Below, piece after piece: positions 26,855-35,558 of a DNA stretch of 37,875 bases. The notes beneath the pieces were generated by a model. That model ran no database searches. It was not told where the DNA came from and saw only the letters and a program-made list of their open reading frames with translations. Positions within the stretch are counted from its first letter, which is position 1. Every line of letters starts with the position of its first letter. The stretch spans positions 1 to 37,875 of the forward strand of contig JAUIEF010000030.1 in the NCBI GenBank assembly GCA_030428785.1. The letters run 5' to 3'. This DNA is from a bacterium. GTDB lineage: Bacteria > Planctomycetota > B15-G4. The position numbers were made by a program, and so were the translations under genes.

Positions 26855-28246
26855 TCAGGGCGTGGTCGCCGTGAGCGCGTTCGAGACGGTGATCCCGTGG
26901 AACGTCGACAGGTCCTGGGCGAGGAACTGCACCCAGAGGTCCGTGCCGACCGGGACGCCCGCCGGCCACGGCAGGCTCACGCCCCAGTTCCCGGACGCGT
27001 CCGCGAAGGGCAGGATCTGGAGCGAGAACGGGAAGGCGTGGATCGTGCCGCCGAGCGCCGGGAAGGGCGCGGACGCGAACGAGAGCCAGCCGACGAGCTG
27101 CGCGGACGCCGGCGCGTTCGTGAGGTCGAGCGTCGTCGTCGAGCCGGCGGTGAGCGGGCCCGTCGCGTCGAGCGTGAGCGGGCCGTTGATGCCCGACGTG
27201 CCGCCGCCCAGGTCGACCCACGGGTCGGTCGCCGCGTCGAGGTCCACGACCCACGCGCCGAAGTTGCCCCAGCCGCAGATCTTCGTGCCGTCGGCCGAGA
27301 CGTCCGTGCAGTTGCGCACGTCGGTGGCGCCGACCGTGATGCCGTTCGCCGCGAGGAAGTCGCGCAGGAGCATCGGACCCGTGGCGTCCGTCCAGATGAC
27401 CGCGTCGGCGACGGGGAACTGGAGGCGCACGCCGACCACGACGCTGCCGTCGTCCGAGATGCCGTTCGCCGCGTACTGACCGCCGAGGCCCGGCACCGGC
27501 TCGAGGATCTGGACCTCGTTCGCGCCGACCTTGCGCCACGCGCTGCTGCCGGTGAGGCCGCAGAAGACGGTGCCGTCGTCGTTCACGTCCGTGACCTCGC
27601 CGAGGCCCTGCGGGTTGCCGGGCGTCGTGAGCGGGAAGACCTGCGTGTCCGGGTCGGTCCAGATGCACGCGCGGCGGCTGAAGCCCTGGCCGCCGGGCAG
27701 GCCCTGGTCCCAGCCGACGAAGGTGTCGCCGTCGCCGGAGACGCGGTAGCAGCGCGCGCTCGAGGTCGGGTCCTGCTTCGCGATGGCGACGTACCCGCCG
27801 CCGGGCGTCCACATCGTGGGGGTCGTGCGGCAGCCGTCCCAGGCCATGCCGACGGCGACGTCGCCGTCCTCGTCGCAGCCGTTGAGGTGGCTCACGTCGG
27901 AGCCGCAGCCGCCGGGAAACGGGCTGCCCTGCGGGTCCGCGCCGCCGCCCGCCGTCCACACGCCCGCCTCGTTCTGGCTCGCGCCGTTGAGGTAGGTGCC
28001 GGTCATGGTCGCGCCGTCGTCCGACACGCCCCAGGGCTCGAACGGGAAGCCGAAGCCCGTCTCGAGGCCGCCGGCCTCCGACCACTTGAAGCCGTTGCTG
28101 CCGCCCGTGCCGACGACGAACTCGCCGTTGCGGGACATGCCGATGGCCTGCTCGAAGGTGCCGGGCGGGGTGATGACGGTGTAGGTGACCTGCGCGGCGG
28201 CCGGCGTGGCGGCGGCCACGGCGAGGAGTCCGACGAGGGCCTTCAT
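26855..28246 (-). CDS. Secreted HAF-repeat protein with C-terminal sorting-type domain
   Basis: A 463-residue protein from the ATG at 28246, with GGGAG 7 nt upstream and signal peptide MKALVGLLAVAAATPAAAQ. Residues ~30-335 hold repeats of the extracellular HAF type, recognisable as GMSRNGEFVVGTGG, GVSDDGATMTGTY, DVNDDGTVFCGL, GISDDGSVVVGV and DVSADGTKICGWG, each followed by a Trp-containing strand (ANDAVIWTD-like). Residues 341-463 are the shared C-terminal domain (GGTIHAFP, QIL, VSNALTATTP). It is likely surface-exposed; no enzyme motif is seen. Its promoter region is shared with the divergent HTH regulator and contains a 14-bp palindrome. Confidence 0.88.
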   Translation of the reverse strand: MKALVGLLAVAAATPAAAQVTYTVITPPGTFEQAIGMSRNGEFVVGTGGSNGFKWSEAGGLETGFGFPFEPWGVSDDGATMTGTYLNGASQNEAGVWTAGGGADPQGSPFPGGCGSDVSHLNGCDEDGDVAVGMAWDGCRTTPTMWTPGGGYVAIAKQDPTSSARCYRVSGDGDTFVGWDQGLPGGQGFSRRACIWTDPDTQVFPLTTPGNPQGLGEVTDVNDDGTVFCGLTGSSAWRKVGANEVQILEPVPGLGGQYAANGISDDGSVVVGVRLQFPVADAVIWTDATGPMLLRDFLAANGITVGATDVRNCTDVSADGTKICGWGNFGAWVVDLDAATDPWVDLGGGTSGINGPLTLDATGPLTAGSTTTLDLTNAPASAQLVGWLSFASAPFPALGGTIHAFPFSLQILPFADASGNWGVSLPWPAGVPVGTDLWVQFLAQDLSTFHGITVSNALTATTP

Positions 28247-28352
28247 GGGGGCGCTCCCGGGTGGAGGTGGTGGGGGGTCTTCGGGGCTGCGGTCGCCGGG
28301 CGGATCTCGGCGAGGACGGATGAGGGTAGGGCTCCTCCCGCGTTTCGGCAAG

Positions 28353-28366
28353 TGTCCCATGGGACA
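28353..28366. promoter_or_regulatory. 14-bp palindrome, candidate operator
   Basis: TGTCCCATGGGACA is a perfect palindrome in an A/T-richer patch (AAG before, TTTT after) between the divergent HAF-repeat gene (ATG at 28246) and the HTH-protein gene (GTG at 28434). Its position and symmetry suit a dimeric repressor, possibly the adjacent HTH protein. Confidence 0.5.
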
Positions 28367-28433
28367 TTTTCCTGGACGCTCGCACCGGCCCGGGTGATCA
28401 TGCAGACTGCCGAGCCGACGCGGGCGCCGCAGG

Positions 28434-29744
28434 GTGCCCGCCGGCCGGCGCCGCCCCCGACCTGGACGCTCCCCGCGCCGCTCCTCCCGCCCCCCGCCTC
28501 CTCCCGCCGACGTGACCCCCGGATCCCCCGCCGCCTCCCCCGCCGCGCAGCCCTTCGAGGACCACCTCCGGGAGGCCTTCCAGCGGCTGCGCGCCGCCTT
28601 CACGGGCGCGCTCGCCTCCGTGGGCGCCGACCCCCACCGGGCCCGCCCCCTCGCGCGGCAGCTCGGCGTGAGCAAGAGCCTCGCCTGGCGCGTCACGCGC
28701 ATCGTCGCCGCCCGCGACCCGGCCGAGGCCGTGCCCCACGTCCCGGGCCCCGACGCGCTCGCCGCCTTCCTCGCCGCGCTGCGCAAGGCCGGCGCGACGG
28801 AGCAGGTCGCGCGCGACCTGCGCGAGGCCATGGCCGCCTACGACGGCATGGTCGCCGAGCACACGGGCGACCGGCAGACCCTCGACCAGCTCACGGCCGT
28901 CATGGGCGACCCGCGCGCCGCCGAGCGCCTCGAGCAGGGTCGTCGCCAGGCGTTCCTCGGCATGGGCGGCACCTGGGGCGTGCAGGCCCGCGCGCAGTTC
29001 AGCACGACGATCCTCCACCCGGCGGCCGACGCCTCGGGCCGCATGGACGTCGCGGGCATCAAGGGCCTCGTCGACCTCAAGCGGCTGCGCGGCGACGCGC
29101 GCTGGACCCTCTTCCGACGCATGCGCCGCCTCGACGACGGCTCGACGCTTCCGACCTTCCGCTCGTCGCCGCTCGACCCGTCGCTGTCGCCCGACGACGT
29201 GCCGCTCCTCCGCGAGTTCTCGTCGGACAACCTGCCGGCGCTCGTGGACCGGACGGCCGGCAACGTGACGCGCTCGATCCTCCCGGCGGGTCCCGTCGGC
29301 AACACGAACGCGCTCACCTGCGTGTTCGGCGAGCTCAACCCCGGGGCGCTCCCCACGCCCGGCCCCGGCGAGGACCGCACCTTCCGCATCGGCGCCGCGA
29401 TCGTCACGCCCGTCGAGCGCCTGCAGCTCGACCTCATCGTCCACGAGGACGTCGCCTGGGCGACGGACCCGGACGTCGCGCTCTACGCGCAGCTCGACGG
29501 CGGCGGCCGCAGCCTCGCGGACGACGAGGACCAGCGCCTCCCGCTCTACGAGTCGGTCCACGAGCTCGGCCGCGGGCTCGCGACGATGGCATCGCCCGAC
29601 GTGCCGCGCTACGGCGAGATGCTCGCCGCCGCCTTCGATCGCGCGGGCTGGGACGACACGGCGTTCCGCGGATACCGCTTCGTCATGCGGTACCCTCCGA
29701 TCCCGACCGTCGCCGTGTTCCTCTGCGAGCACGGCGAGACCTGA
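28434..29744 (+). CDS. Putative HTH transcriptional regulator
   Basis: Up to 436 residues from the GTG at 28434; a GTG at 28512 is an alternative, and neither has a good ribosome site, so the start is uncertain. The first ~38 residues are Pro/Arg-rich. Residues ~40-70 are helical, and a helix-turn-helix is likely at 70-91 (RPLARQLGVSKSLAWRVTRI). Residues ~100-165 are a second helical region, and the remaining ~270 residues form a larger domain (FSTTILHPAADASGR, LPAGPVGNTNALTCVFGEL, IVTPVERLQLDLIVHEDVAW) that I do not recognise, perhaps a ligand-binding part. No signal peptide is present. It stands divergent from the HAF-repeat gene and could bind the palindrome between them. Confidence 0.7.
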   Translation: MPAGRRRPRPGRSPRRSSRPPPPPADVTPGSPAASPAAQPFEDHLREAFQRLRAAFTGALASVGADPHRARPLARQLGVSKSLAWRVTRIVAARDPAEAVPHVPGPDALAAFLAALRKAGATEQVARDLREAMAAYDGMVAEHTGDRQTLDQLTAVMGDPRAAERLEQGRRQAFLGMGGTWGVQARAQFSTTILHPAADASGRMDVAGIKGLVDLKRLRGDARWTLFRRMRRLDDGSTLPTFRSSPLDPSLSPDDVPLLREFSSDNLPALVDRTAGNVTRSILPAGPVGNTNALTCVFGELNPGALPTPGPGEDRTFRIGAAIVTPVERLQLDLIVHEDVAWATDPDVALYAQLDGGGRSLADDEDQRLPLYESVHELGRGLATMASPDVPRYGEMLAAAFDRAGWDDTAFRGYRFVMRYPPIPTVAVFLCEHGET

Positions 29745-29776
29745 GCGCGAGGGGGCCCGGGCGGGGCGCCTCGCGC
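29745..29776 (+). terminator. Hairpin after the HTH-regulator gene
   Basis: GCGCGAGG (29745-29752) begins directly after the stop codon and pairs perfectly with CCTCGCGC (29769-29776) around a 16-nt GC loop. It could terminate or attenuate before the MBOAT gene. Confidence 0.45.
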
Positions 29777-29806
29777 GTCCCACCCCGGTGAGCGCCCGAC
29801 CGGCCC

Positions 29807-31201
29807 ATGCTCTTCGCGAGCGCGACCTTCCTCTACGCGTTCCTCCCGGCGTTCCTGGGGGCGTACTACCTCACGCCGCGGCGCTTCCGGTCGCTCACGC
29901 TCGCGCTGGGCAGCTACGTCTTCTACGGCTGGTGGCGGCCCGACTTCCTGCTGCTCATGCTCGTGTCCACGGTCGTGGACTTCACGGCCGGGTCGCGCAT
30001 CGGCAGCGAGCGCGCGCGCGGCGGGCGCGGCAAGCCCTGGCTGCTCCTGTCGCTCGCGACGAACCTCGGGCTGCTCGGGTACTTCAAGTACGCGAACTTC
30101 GGCGTCGAGACCCTCAACGAGCTGCTCGTGTCGATGGACGTGGAGCCCGTCGCGTGGACGTCCGTCGTCCTGCCGGTCGGCATCTCCTTCTACACCTTCC
30201 AGACGCTCAGCTACACGGTGGACGTCTACCGCGGGACGACGCCGCCCGTCGGACGCTTCATCGACTTCATGTGCTACGTCGCGATGTTCCCGCAGCTCGT
30301 GGCGGGACCGATCGTCCGCTACAACACGGTCGCCGACCAGCTCGCGGAGCGCACCCACACGCGCGGCAAGTTCTTCCAGGGCGTGCTCGCGTTCCAGGCG
30401 GGGCTCGCGAAGAAGATCCTGATCGCCGACGTGCTCGGCACGCTCGCCGACGAGGTCTTCGCGCGACCGGCCGTCACGACGCCGGACGCGTGGCTCGGCG
30501 CGCTCGCCTACACCTTCCAGATCTACTTCGACTTCTCCGGCTACTCCGACATGGCGATCGGGCTCGGGCTCATGATGGGCTTCCGGCTGCCGGTGAACTT
30601 CGACGGGCCGTACCGGAGCCGGTCGATCACGGAGTTCTGGCGGCGCTGGCACATCTCGCTGTCGACCTTCCTGCGCGACTACCTCTACCTGCCGCTCGGC
30701 GGGAACCGACGCGGCCCGCTGCGCACGTACGCGAACCTCGCCGTGGTCATGCTGCTCGGCGGCCTGTGGCACGGCGCCGCGTGGACCTTCGTGGCGTGGG
30801 GCGCCTACCAGGGCGCGTGGCTCGTCGCCGAGCGCCTCATCGGCAAGCGCGCGCCCTACGCGTTCCTGCCGTCGGCGCTGCAGGTCGTGCTGACGTTCGT
30901 GGTCGCCGTGGCGGGCTGGGTGCTCTTCCGCGCCGAGACGCTCGTCGGCGCCGGGAACCTGCTCGCCGCGATGGCCGGCGACGTCATGCCCTCGGCCGCG
31001 CCCATCCCGTACCTCTTCCGGCCCGTCCACCTCGTCGCGTTCGGCGTCGGCGCGCTCGTCGTGTGGAACGCGCCGACCACGCAGCGCCTGCTGCGCGCGC
31101 CCCCGCTCGCGTGGGTCGTCTTCCTCCAGCTCGCGACGCCGCTGGCCCTCGCCCACATGCACCACGAACAGAATGTGCCGTTCCTCTACTTCCAGTTCTG
31201 A
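29807..31201 (+). CDS. MBOAT-family O-acyltransferase (AlgI-like)
   Basis: A 464-residue polytopic membrane protein of normal AlgI/DltB length, from the ATG at 29807 (weak ribosome site). It opens with the family pattern FLPAFLGAYYLTPRRFRSLTLALGSYVFYGWW and continues with YFKYANFG, LPVGISFYTFQTLSYTVDVYRG (125-147 region), FPQLVAGPIVRY, FDFSGYSDMAIGLGLMMGF, and EFWRRWHISLSTFLRDYLYLPLGGN with H282. The conserved MBOAT histidine is H322 in GGLWHGAAW. These enzymes move acetyl groups across the inner membrane to a periplasmic partner that acetylates a polysaccharide. The partner is the next gene, whose start overlaps this stop by 29 bp. No polymerase is nearby, so the polymer is unknown. Confidence 0.93.
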   Translation: MLFASATFLYAFLPAFLGAYYLTPRRFRSLTLALGSYVFYGWWRPDFLLLMLVSTVVDFTAGSRIGSERARGGRGKPWLLLSLATNLGLLGYFKYANFGVETLNELLVSMDVEPVAWTSVVLPVGISFYTFQTLSYTVDVYRGTTPPVGRFIDFMCYVAMFPQLVAGPIVRYNTVADQLAERTHTRGKFFQGVLAFQAGLAKKILIADVLGTLADEVFARPAVTTPDAWLGALAYTFQIYFDFSGYSDMAIGLGLMMGFRLPVNFDGPYRSRSITEFWRRWHISLSTFLRDYLYLPLGGNRRGPLRTYANLAVVMLLGGLWHGAAWTFVAWGAYQGAWLVAERLIGKRAPYAFLPSALQVVLTFVVAVAGWVLFRAETLVGAGNLLAAMAGDVMPSAAPIPYLFRPVHLVAFGVGALVVWNAPTTQRLLRAPPLAWVVFLQLATPLALAHMHHEQNVPFLYFQF

Positions 31202-33023
31202 CGACGACGGCCTCGTCGCGGCGCCGCCCGACCTCGTGGACGCGGGGTGGCGACGCGTCGCGGCGTGGATGGTCGTCGCGGGCTTCCTCACCCTGACCGG
31301 CGGCGCGGGCGTGCTCGACGCCGTCGCCCCCGCGCGCGGACCGCAGCTCACGAGCATCGACCGCGCCGCGCGCCGCGTCGAGCGGGCGACCGCCGACATC
31401 GCGAGCGGTGCGCGCATGCGCGTGATCGACCGCGACCTGCAGGAGCACTCCAACGTGCGCTTCCTGCTCACGCCCTGGTACCTCGCCCACGTGCTGCTCC
31501 CGCTGCGCGAGGGCGGCTCCGGCGTCGTCGTCGGACGCGACGGCTGGCTGTTCCTCGAGAGCCGGATCACGCCGCGGGACGGCGCGCACCACCCCGACCA
31601 CGCCGCGCTCGCCGCGAACACCCTCACGGCGATCGACCGACGGCTCCTCGCGCTGGGGCTCGACCCGGTCCTCGTCCCGGTGCCGCGCAAGGGGACCGTG
31701 GCCACGCGGTTCCTCCCGGACGGCGCGGACCTGAGGCCGGGCTTCGAGCAGGCGCTCACACGACGGCTGCGCGAGGGCGGCATCCCGTTCGTGGACGTCG
31801 CGCACCTCTGGCGCGACGTCGACCCCGCGCTCACCTGGCTGCGGCACGACACCCACTGGAGCTCCTACGGCCGCTGGCTCGCCATGGAGCAGGCGGTCCG
31901 GCAGCTCGGCCGCCTCGTGGACCCCGCGCTCCGCTCCTCCCCCGCGGAGCACGACGTGACCGCGCCCGTCCCGCGCGAGCTGCTCAAGACGCTGGGGATC
32001 CCGCTCGAGCACCCGGTCTTCGACACGATCCCCCACGACTCGCTGCCCGGCCCCCTCGTGACGGACGAGGACATCGCCGGGCTGTCGACGGCCGACCCGC
32101 CGCTCGTCGTGATCGGGACGAGCTTCACCGCCCACGACGACGTGACCCGCGAGGTCTCGCACCTCGTCGACGGCCTCGCGCTCAACCTCGGCCGGCAGGG
32201 GGAGCACCTCGGTCGCACGCTGCACGACGCGCTGCGCGACGGGCTGCCGGAGGGCGCGGACGTGATCGTCGAGGTCCCCACCTTCCAGCTGCAGCTCCAG
32301 GGCTTCCGCGGTCGGGGACTCCACCGGCACAAGGAGAGCATGCTCGAACCGCTCACGCTGACCGACCCGCCCGCCTGGCACCCGCTCGACGTGGAGCTGC
32401 TGACGCCGTCGCGCGACGTCTGGACACTCCCCGCGCGCCTCCTGGGCACGTCCGGCGACGGCGTGGTCTCGATCGTGCTGAGCGGACGGCCGGAGGGCGC
32501 GCGCCGACTCACCGCGGTGCTCGCGACGGACGGCACGCGGCTCGCCGTCGAGTGGCCCGAGGACCGCGACTCCGTGTCGCTGCCGATCATCACGCCGTCG
32601 CCGGGGTCCGAGTTCCTCCGGGTGACGCTCGAGGGTGCGCGACCGGGTCACGACGTCCGCGTGCGCGTCGCCACGGAGCTCGACCTGGAGAACGCGACGC
32701 CGCTCCCCGGCGCGCGCGCCGTGGGCGACGGCGGCCGCTGGCACGACGACCGGAGCCTGCCGCCCGGCGCGCTCGCCGGACGACACGTGTCGGTCTGGGT
32801 CGAGTTGCCCGAGCGCGGCGCCGGCGTCGACCCGCGGATCGAGCTTCTGGGGCCCGGCGGCGCGCGGCACCTCGTCTCGGACGTGCCGCTGCGCCTCGAC
32901 GGCACGGCCCTCATGCGGGTGGCCGCCCCCCCCGGCGCGTGGTCGACGCTGCGCCTGTCGGGAGCGGGCCCGCGACCGGTCCGGCCGATCACGGTCCGTC
33001 TCGTGGACGTGCCGGCGCGCTGA
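31173..33023 (+). CDS. AlgX/AlgJ-like SGNH acetyltransferase with extra C-terminal domain
   Basis: A 616-residue protein; the ATG at 31173 lies inside the end of the MBOAT gene. A single membrane span at about 29-50 leaves the rest periplasmic. The SGNH-like catalytic domain has GRDGWLFLES (~122-131), the Asp-His pair in HDTHW (D226, H228) and the nucleophile in GTSFT (S317), as in AlgJ/AlgX. It would take acetyl from the MBOAT partner and O-acetylate a polysaccharide. Residues ~400-616 are not in the classical proteins: two strand-rich segments (DGVVSIVLSG, HVSVWVELPERG) that may bind the polymer, comparable in position to the CBM of AlgX but not recognisably the same. It is convergent with the serine hydrolase. 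Confidence 0.85.
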   Translation: MCRSSTSSSDDDGLVAAPPDLVDAGWRRVAAWMVVAGFLTLTGGAGVLDAVAPARGPQLTSIDRAARRVERATADIASGARMRVIDRDLQEHSNVRFLLTPWYLAHVLLPLREGGSGVVVGRDGWLFLESRITPRDGAHHPDHAALAANTLTAIDRRLLALGLDPVLVPVPRKGTVATRFLPDGADLRPGFEQALTRRLREGGIPFVDVAHLWRDVDPALTWLRHDTHWSSYGRWLAMEQAVRQLGRLVDPALRSSPAEHDVTAPVPRELLKTLGIPLEHPVFDTIPHDSLPGPLVTDEDIAGLSTADPPLVVIGTSFTAHDDVTREVSHLVDGLALNLGRQGEHLGRTLHDALRDGLPEGADVIVEVPTFQLQLQGFRGRGLHRHKESMLEPLTLTDPPAWHPLDVELLTPSRDVWTLPARLLGTSGDGVVSIVLSGRPEGARRLTAVLATDGTRLAVEWPEDRDSVSLPIITPSPGSEFLRVTLEGARPGHDVRVRVATELDLENATPLPGARAVGDGGRWHDDRSLPPGALAGRHVSVWVELPERGAGVDPRIELLGPGGARHLVSDVPLRLDGTALMRVAAPPGAWSTLRLSGAGPRPVRPITVRLVDVPAR

Positions 33024-33024
33024 C

Positions 33025-33066
33025 CGCGTCGCCGGCCCGCGCGACGGGCCTCGACTCGCCGACGCG
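33025..33066. terminator. Nested hairpin between convergent genes
   Basis: An inner stem GGCCCG/CGGGCC (33034-33050) sits inside an outer pair CGCGTCG (33025-33031) and CGACGCG (33060-33066), filling the 57-bp gap between the AlgX-like gene and the convergent serine hydrolase. Confidence 0.45.
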
Positions 33067-33080
33067 CTCGCGGGGCGGGC

Positions 33081-34463
33081 TCACCTCCGCCGCGCCTCCC
33101 CCACCCGCCCCTCGAGGTCCACGCGCGCCGCGACGACGGTGCCCGCCGCGCCCTCGAGGAACTCGACCTCCAGGTCGGCGCCGCGCGCGAAGAAGCGCGT
33201 GTCGCTCTCGGCGAAGAGCTCGAGCTCGCCGTCCGGCGCGCGGGCGAAGAGCGCGCCGTCGTGCAGGTGCGCCGAGACGACGTAGCCCGGCATGAGCTCG
33301 TACTCGCCGACGAGCCGCGCGAGGCGGTCCGGCGCGAGCTCCACGACCTCGCGCGTCGGGAGCGCCGGCGCGGGGTCCGTGAAGGGCACCGGGACGACGT
33401 CCTCGAGCGCGGGCTCCGCCGTCGGCTCGCCCGTCCGCGCCGCGAGCACGAGCTCGGCGATGCGCCAGACCGCCGCGCCGTCCACGTGCCGTCCGTGATC
33501 GGTGTCCGCGCGGTGCACGAACACGAGCCCGGCGCCCGGCACGACGAGCAGGAACTGTCCGCCCGTCCCGCGCGCCGCGTACGCGTCGTGCGCCGCGAGC
33601 TCCGGGTACGCGGCCCCGAGCGCGCCCGCGGGGTACACCCACCACATGAAGCCGTAGCCGCCGCCGTCCCACGACGAGTGCGCGCGCGTGCTCTCGGCGA
33701 CCCAGTCCGCGGGCACGACGTCGCGGTCGCCCCACGCGCCGTCCCGCCGGAACAGCTCGCCGACGCGCGCGAGGTCGCGCGCCGACATCCGGAAGGCGTA
33801 CGCCGCGTGCTCCGAACGGCACGGCTCGCGCTGGTAGAAGCCGTCCGCGGGCGACCAGTCCTCCATGCCCAGCGGCCGCGCGATGCGCGCGTCGAAGTCC
33901 TCGAAGACGCGCTCCCCCGTCCCCTGCTCGTAGATCGTGAGCAGCGTGTTGAAGTCCCAGTTGTTGTACCACCAGTGCGTGCCGGGCTCGCGGCTGCCGC
34001 GCTCCGGCCGGTTCGCGCTCATGTCGGCGGGCTCCTTCGCCGCCGGGTGGTAGACGCCCGAGCGCGCGCGGAGCAGGTCGACGACGCGCGCCCGCTTCTC
34101 GACGTCGGTGAGCGGCTGCACGTCGTCGATGCCGAGCTCGGCGAGCGTCGCGTCGAGGTCGAGCCGCCCCGCGTCGACGTGGATGCCGATGAGCGCGCTG
34201 AGCAGGCTCTTGCGCACGGAGTGGCAGCGGAATCCGCGCGTCACGTCGCCCCAGGCGGCGAGCACGCGGCCGCGGTGCACGACGAACACGGCGGCCGAGC
34301 CCGCCTCCTCGGCGAGCGCCCGCGCGCGCTCGAGCCCCGCCGGGTCGAAGCCGGCCTCCTCGGGTCGCGCGACCTGCCGCCACGGCCCGGCGGGGTCGTC
34401 GCCGGCGGCGGCGTGCGGGAGGACGAGACCGAGCGCGAGGGTCACGGACGCGAGGAGGTTCAC
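33081..34463 (-). CDS. Exported beta-lactamase-family serine hydrolase
   Basis: A 460-residue protein from the GTG at 34463, chosen for GGAG 8 nt upstream and the following signal peptide (LLASVTLALGLVLPHAAAG). The class-C beta-lactamase/esterase fold shows the SxxK motif as SVRK (S82-K85) in HSVRKSLLSALIGIHVDAG, then RARSGVYHP as the second active-site loop (tyrosine present; the usual YxN asparagine is replaced), WYNNWDFNTL, and GTGGQFLLVVPGAG for the third region. A C-terminal beta part (~390-460, YELMPGYVVSAHLHDGALFARA) is a lipocalin-like add-on common in this family. It probably hydrolyses a peptide or ester; whether it acts on beta-lactams is not shown. The AraC-type gene is 184 bp upstream on the same strand. 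Confidence 0.88.
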   Translation of the reverse strand: MNLLASVTLALGLVLPHAAAGDDPAGPWRQVARPEEAGFDPAGLERARALAEEAGSAAVFVVHRGRVLAAWGDVTRGFRCHSVRKSLLSALIGIHVDAGRLDLDATLAELGIDDVQPLTDVEKRARVVDLLRARSGVYHPAAKEPADMSANRPERGSREPGTHWWYNNWDFNTLLTIYEQGTGERVFEDFDARIARPLGMEDWSPADGFYQREPCRSEHAAYAFRMSARDLARVGELFRRDGAWGDRDVVPADWVAESTRAHSSWDGGGYGFMWWVYPAGALGAAYPELAAHDAYAARGTGGQFLLVVPGAGLVFVHRADTDHGRHVDGAAVWRIAELVLAARTGEPTAEPALEDVVPVPFTDPAPALPTREVVELAPDRLARLVGEYELMPGYVVSAHLHDGALFARAPDGELELFAESDTRFFARGADLEVEFLEGAAGTVVAARVDLEGRVGEARRR

Positions 34464-34647
34464 GGCGAGGCTCCGGGGACGGACGGGGCCGGGCGACCGG
34501 CGGTCGCGGACGGCGACGGCCAGCCTGCCCCGCGACGCCGCGCGCGTCTGGAACGCGGTTGATGTCGCGTCGCCCGCGGACCGGCCGGGTGGCCGGTCAC
34601 CTCGGTCCCGAGGCCGGGGCGCGCACGAGCCCGCCGCCGGCGTCGGG

Positions 34648-35454
34648 TCACGCCCCCGCGACGGCGCGACGCAGCGCGGCGGGCGTCGCGCCGACCGCAC
34701 GGCGCAGCGCGCGCCCCATGTGCGACTGGTCGGCGAAGCCCGCGTCGAGCGCGACCCGCGCGAGCGGCGCGTCGTCCGCGGCGAGCCGCCGGCAGGCCTC
34801 CCGCGTACGGAGCGCGCGCACCGTGTCGCCGAGCGTCTCGCCGCGGAAGCGCCGCCAGGTCCGCGCGAGGTGCGGCGTCGACACGCCGGCGAGCCGCGCG
34901 AGCTCGTCGAGGGAGAGCGCCTCGCGGAACCGGTCGTGCACCGCCTCCTCCACGCGGGCGAGCCAGCCGGGCGGCGTGCGCTCCTCCCGCCGCCCCGGCT
35001 CGATGTCGGCGCGCGCGACGACGTCCGCCACCGCGTCGTCCAGCGCGAGCGTGTCCGCCGACGGGTCGGTCGCGAGCCGCAGGAGCCGCACGACCCCCGC
35101 GAGGACCGGCGCGCCGGGCAACGTGTCCACGGGGTCGCGCCGCACCTCGTGCCCGGGCGCGACGAGCTCCACGAGCAGGTGGACCCCCGGCTCGTGGAAC
35201 ACCTCCGCGTGCTCCGCGCCCGGGCTGTACCAGACGACGTCGAAGGGCGCGCGCTCGACCTGCCGCCCCGCGACGCGCTCGCGGTACCGGCCGCGGAGCG
35301 GCACGCACAGGTGCGCGGCGGGGTGTCCGTGCGCGGCGAGCTCGGTCCGCGCGTCATAGGCGCTCAACACGACGCGCGCCGACGGCGTGCGCCGCTCGCA
35401 GCGCATGCGGCCGTGGAAGCCGTCGGCGCGGGCCTCGGAGCGCGGGGTGTGCAT
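34648..35454 (-). CDS. AraC-family transcriptional regulator
   Basis: A 268-residue protein with an N-terminal cupin-like sensor (~20-110, HGHPAAHLCVPLRGRYRERVAGR ... VVWYSPGAEHAEVFHEPG) and the two helix-turn-helix motifs of AraC/XylS proteins at the C-terminus: LSLDELARLAGVSTPHLARTW (~185-205) and PLARVALDAGFADQSHMGRALRRAVGATPAA (~228-258). The ATG at 35454 has no ribosome site but lies exactly 6 nt after a TAGACT box, so the transcript is probably leaderless. The serine hydrolase lies 184 bp downstream on the same strand and is the most likely neighbour target; the squalene-synthase-like gene is divergent. Confidence 0.92.
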   Translation of the reverse strand: MHTPRSEARADGFHGRMRCERRTPSARVVLSAYDARTELAAHGHPAAHLCVPLRGRYRERVAGRQVERAPFDVVWYSPGAEHAEVFHEPGVHLLVELVAPGHEVRRDPVDTLPGAPVLAGVVRLLRLATDPSADTLALDDAVADVVARADIEPGRREERTPPGWLARVEEAVHDRFREALSLDELARLAGVSTPHLARTWRRFRGETLGDTVRALRTREACRRLAADDAPLARVALDAGFADQSHMGRALRRAVGATPAALRRAVAGA

Positions 35455-35460
35455 GGCGCG

Positions 35461-35466
35461 AGTCTA
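35461..35466 (-). promoter_or_regulatory. -10-like TAGACT giving a leaderless AraC-type transcript
   Basis: On the minus strand TAGACT is followed by 6 nt and then the ATG at 35454, the same hexamer and distance as before the SDR gene at 15515. No Shine-Dalgarno sequence is present. Confidence 0.5.
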
Positions 35467-35545
35467 GGTCCCCGCGTCCCGCGCGCGGACGGCGCGAGTG
35501 AGGCGTTCCGCGATCGCGACCTCGTCTCCGGCACCTCCCGCCCGC

Positions 35546-35551
35546 TATCCT
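35546..35551 (+). promoter_or_regulatory. -10-like TATCCT before the squalene-synthase-like gene
   Basis: TATCCT ends 7 nt before the ATG at 35559, without a ribosome binding site between. It is the divergent counterpart of the TAGACT box at 35461-35466, so both genes of this 104-bp gap seem leaderless. Confidence 0.45.
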
Positions 35552-35558
35552 GGCGCGC

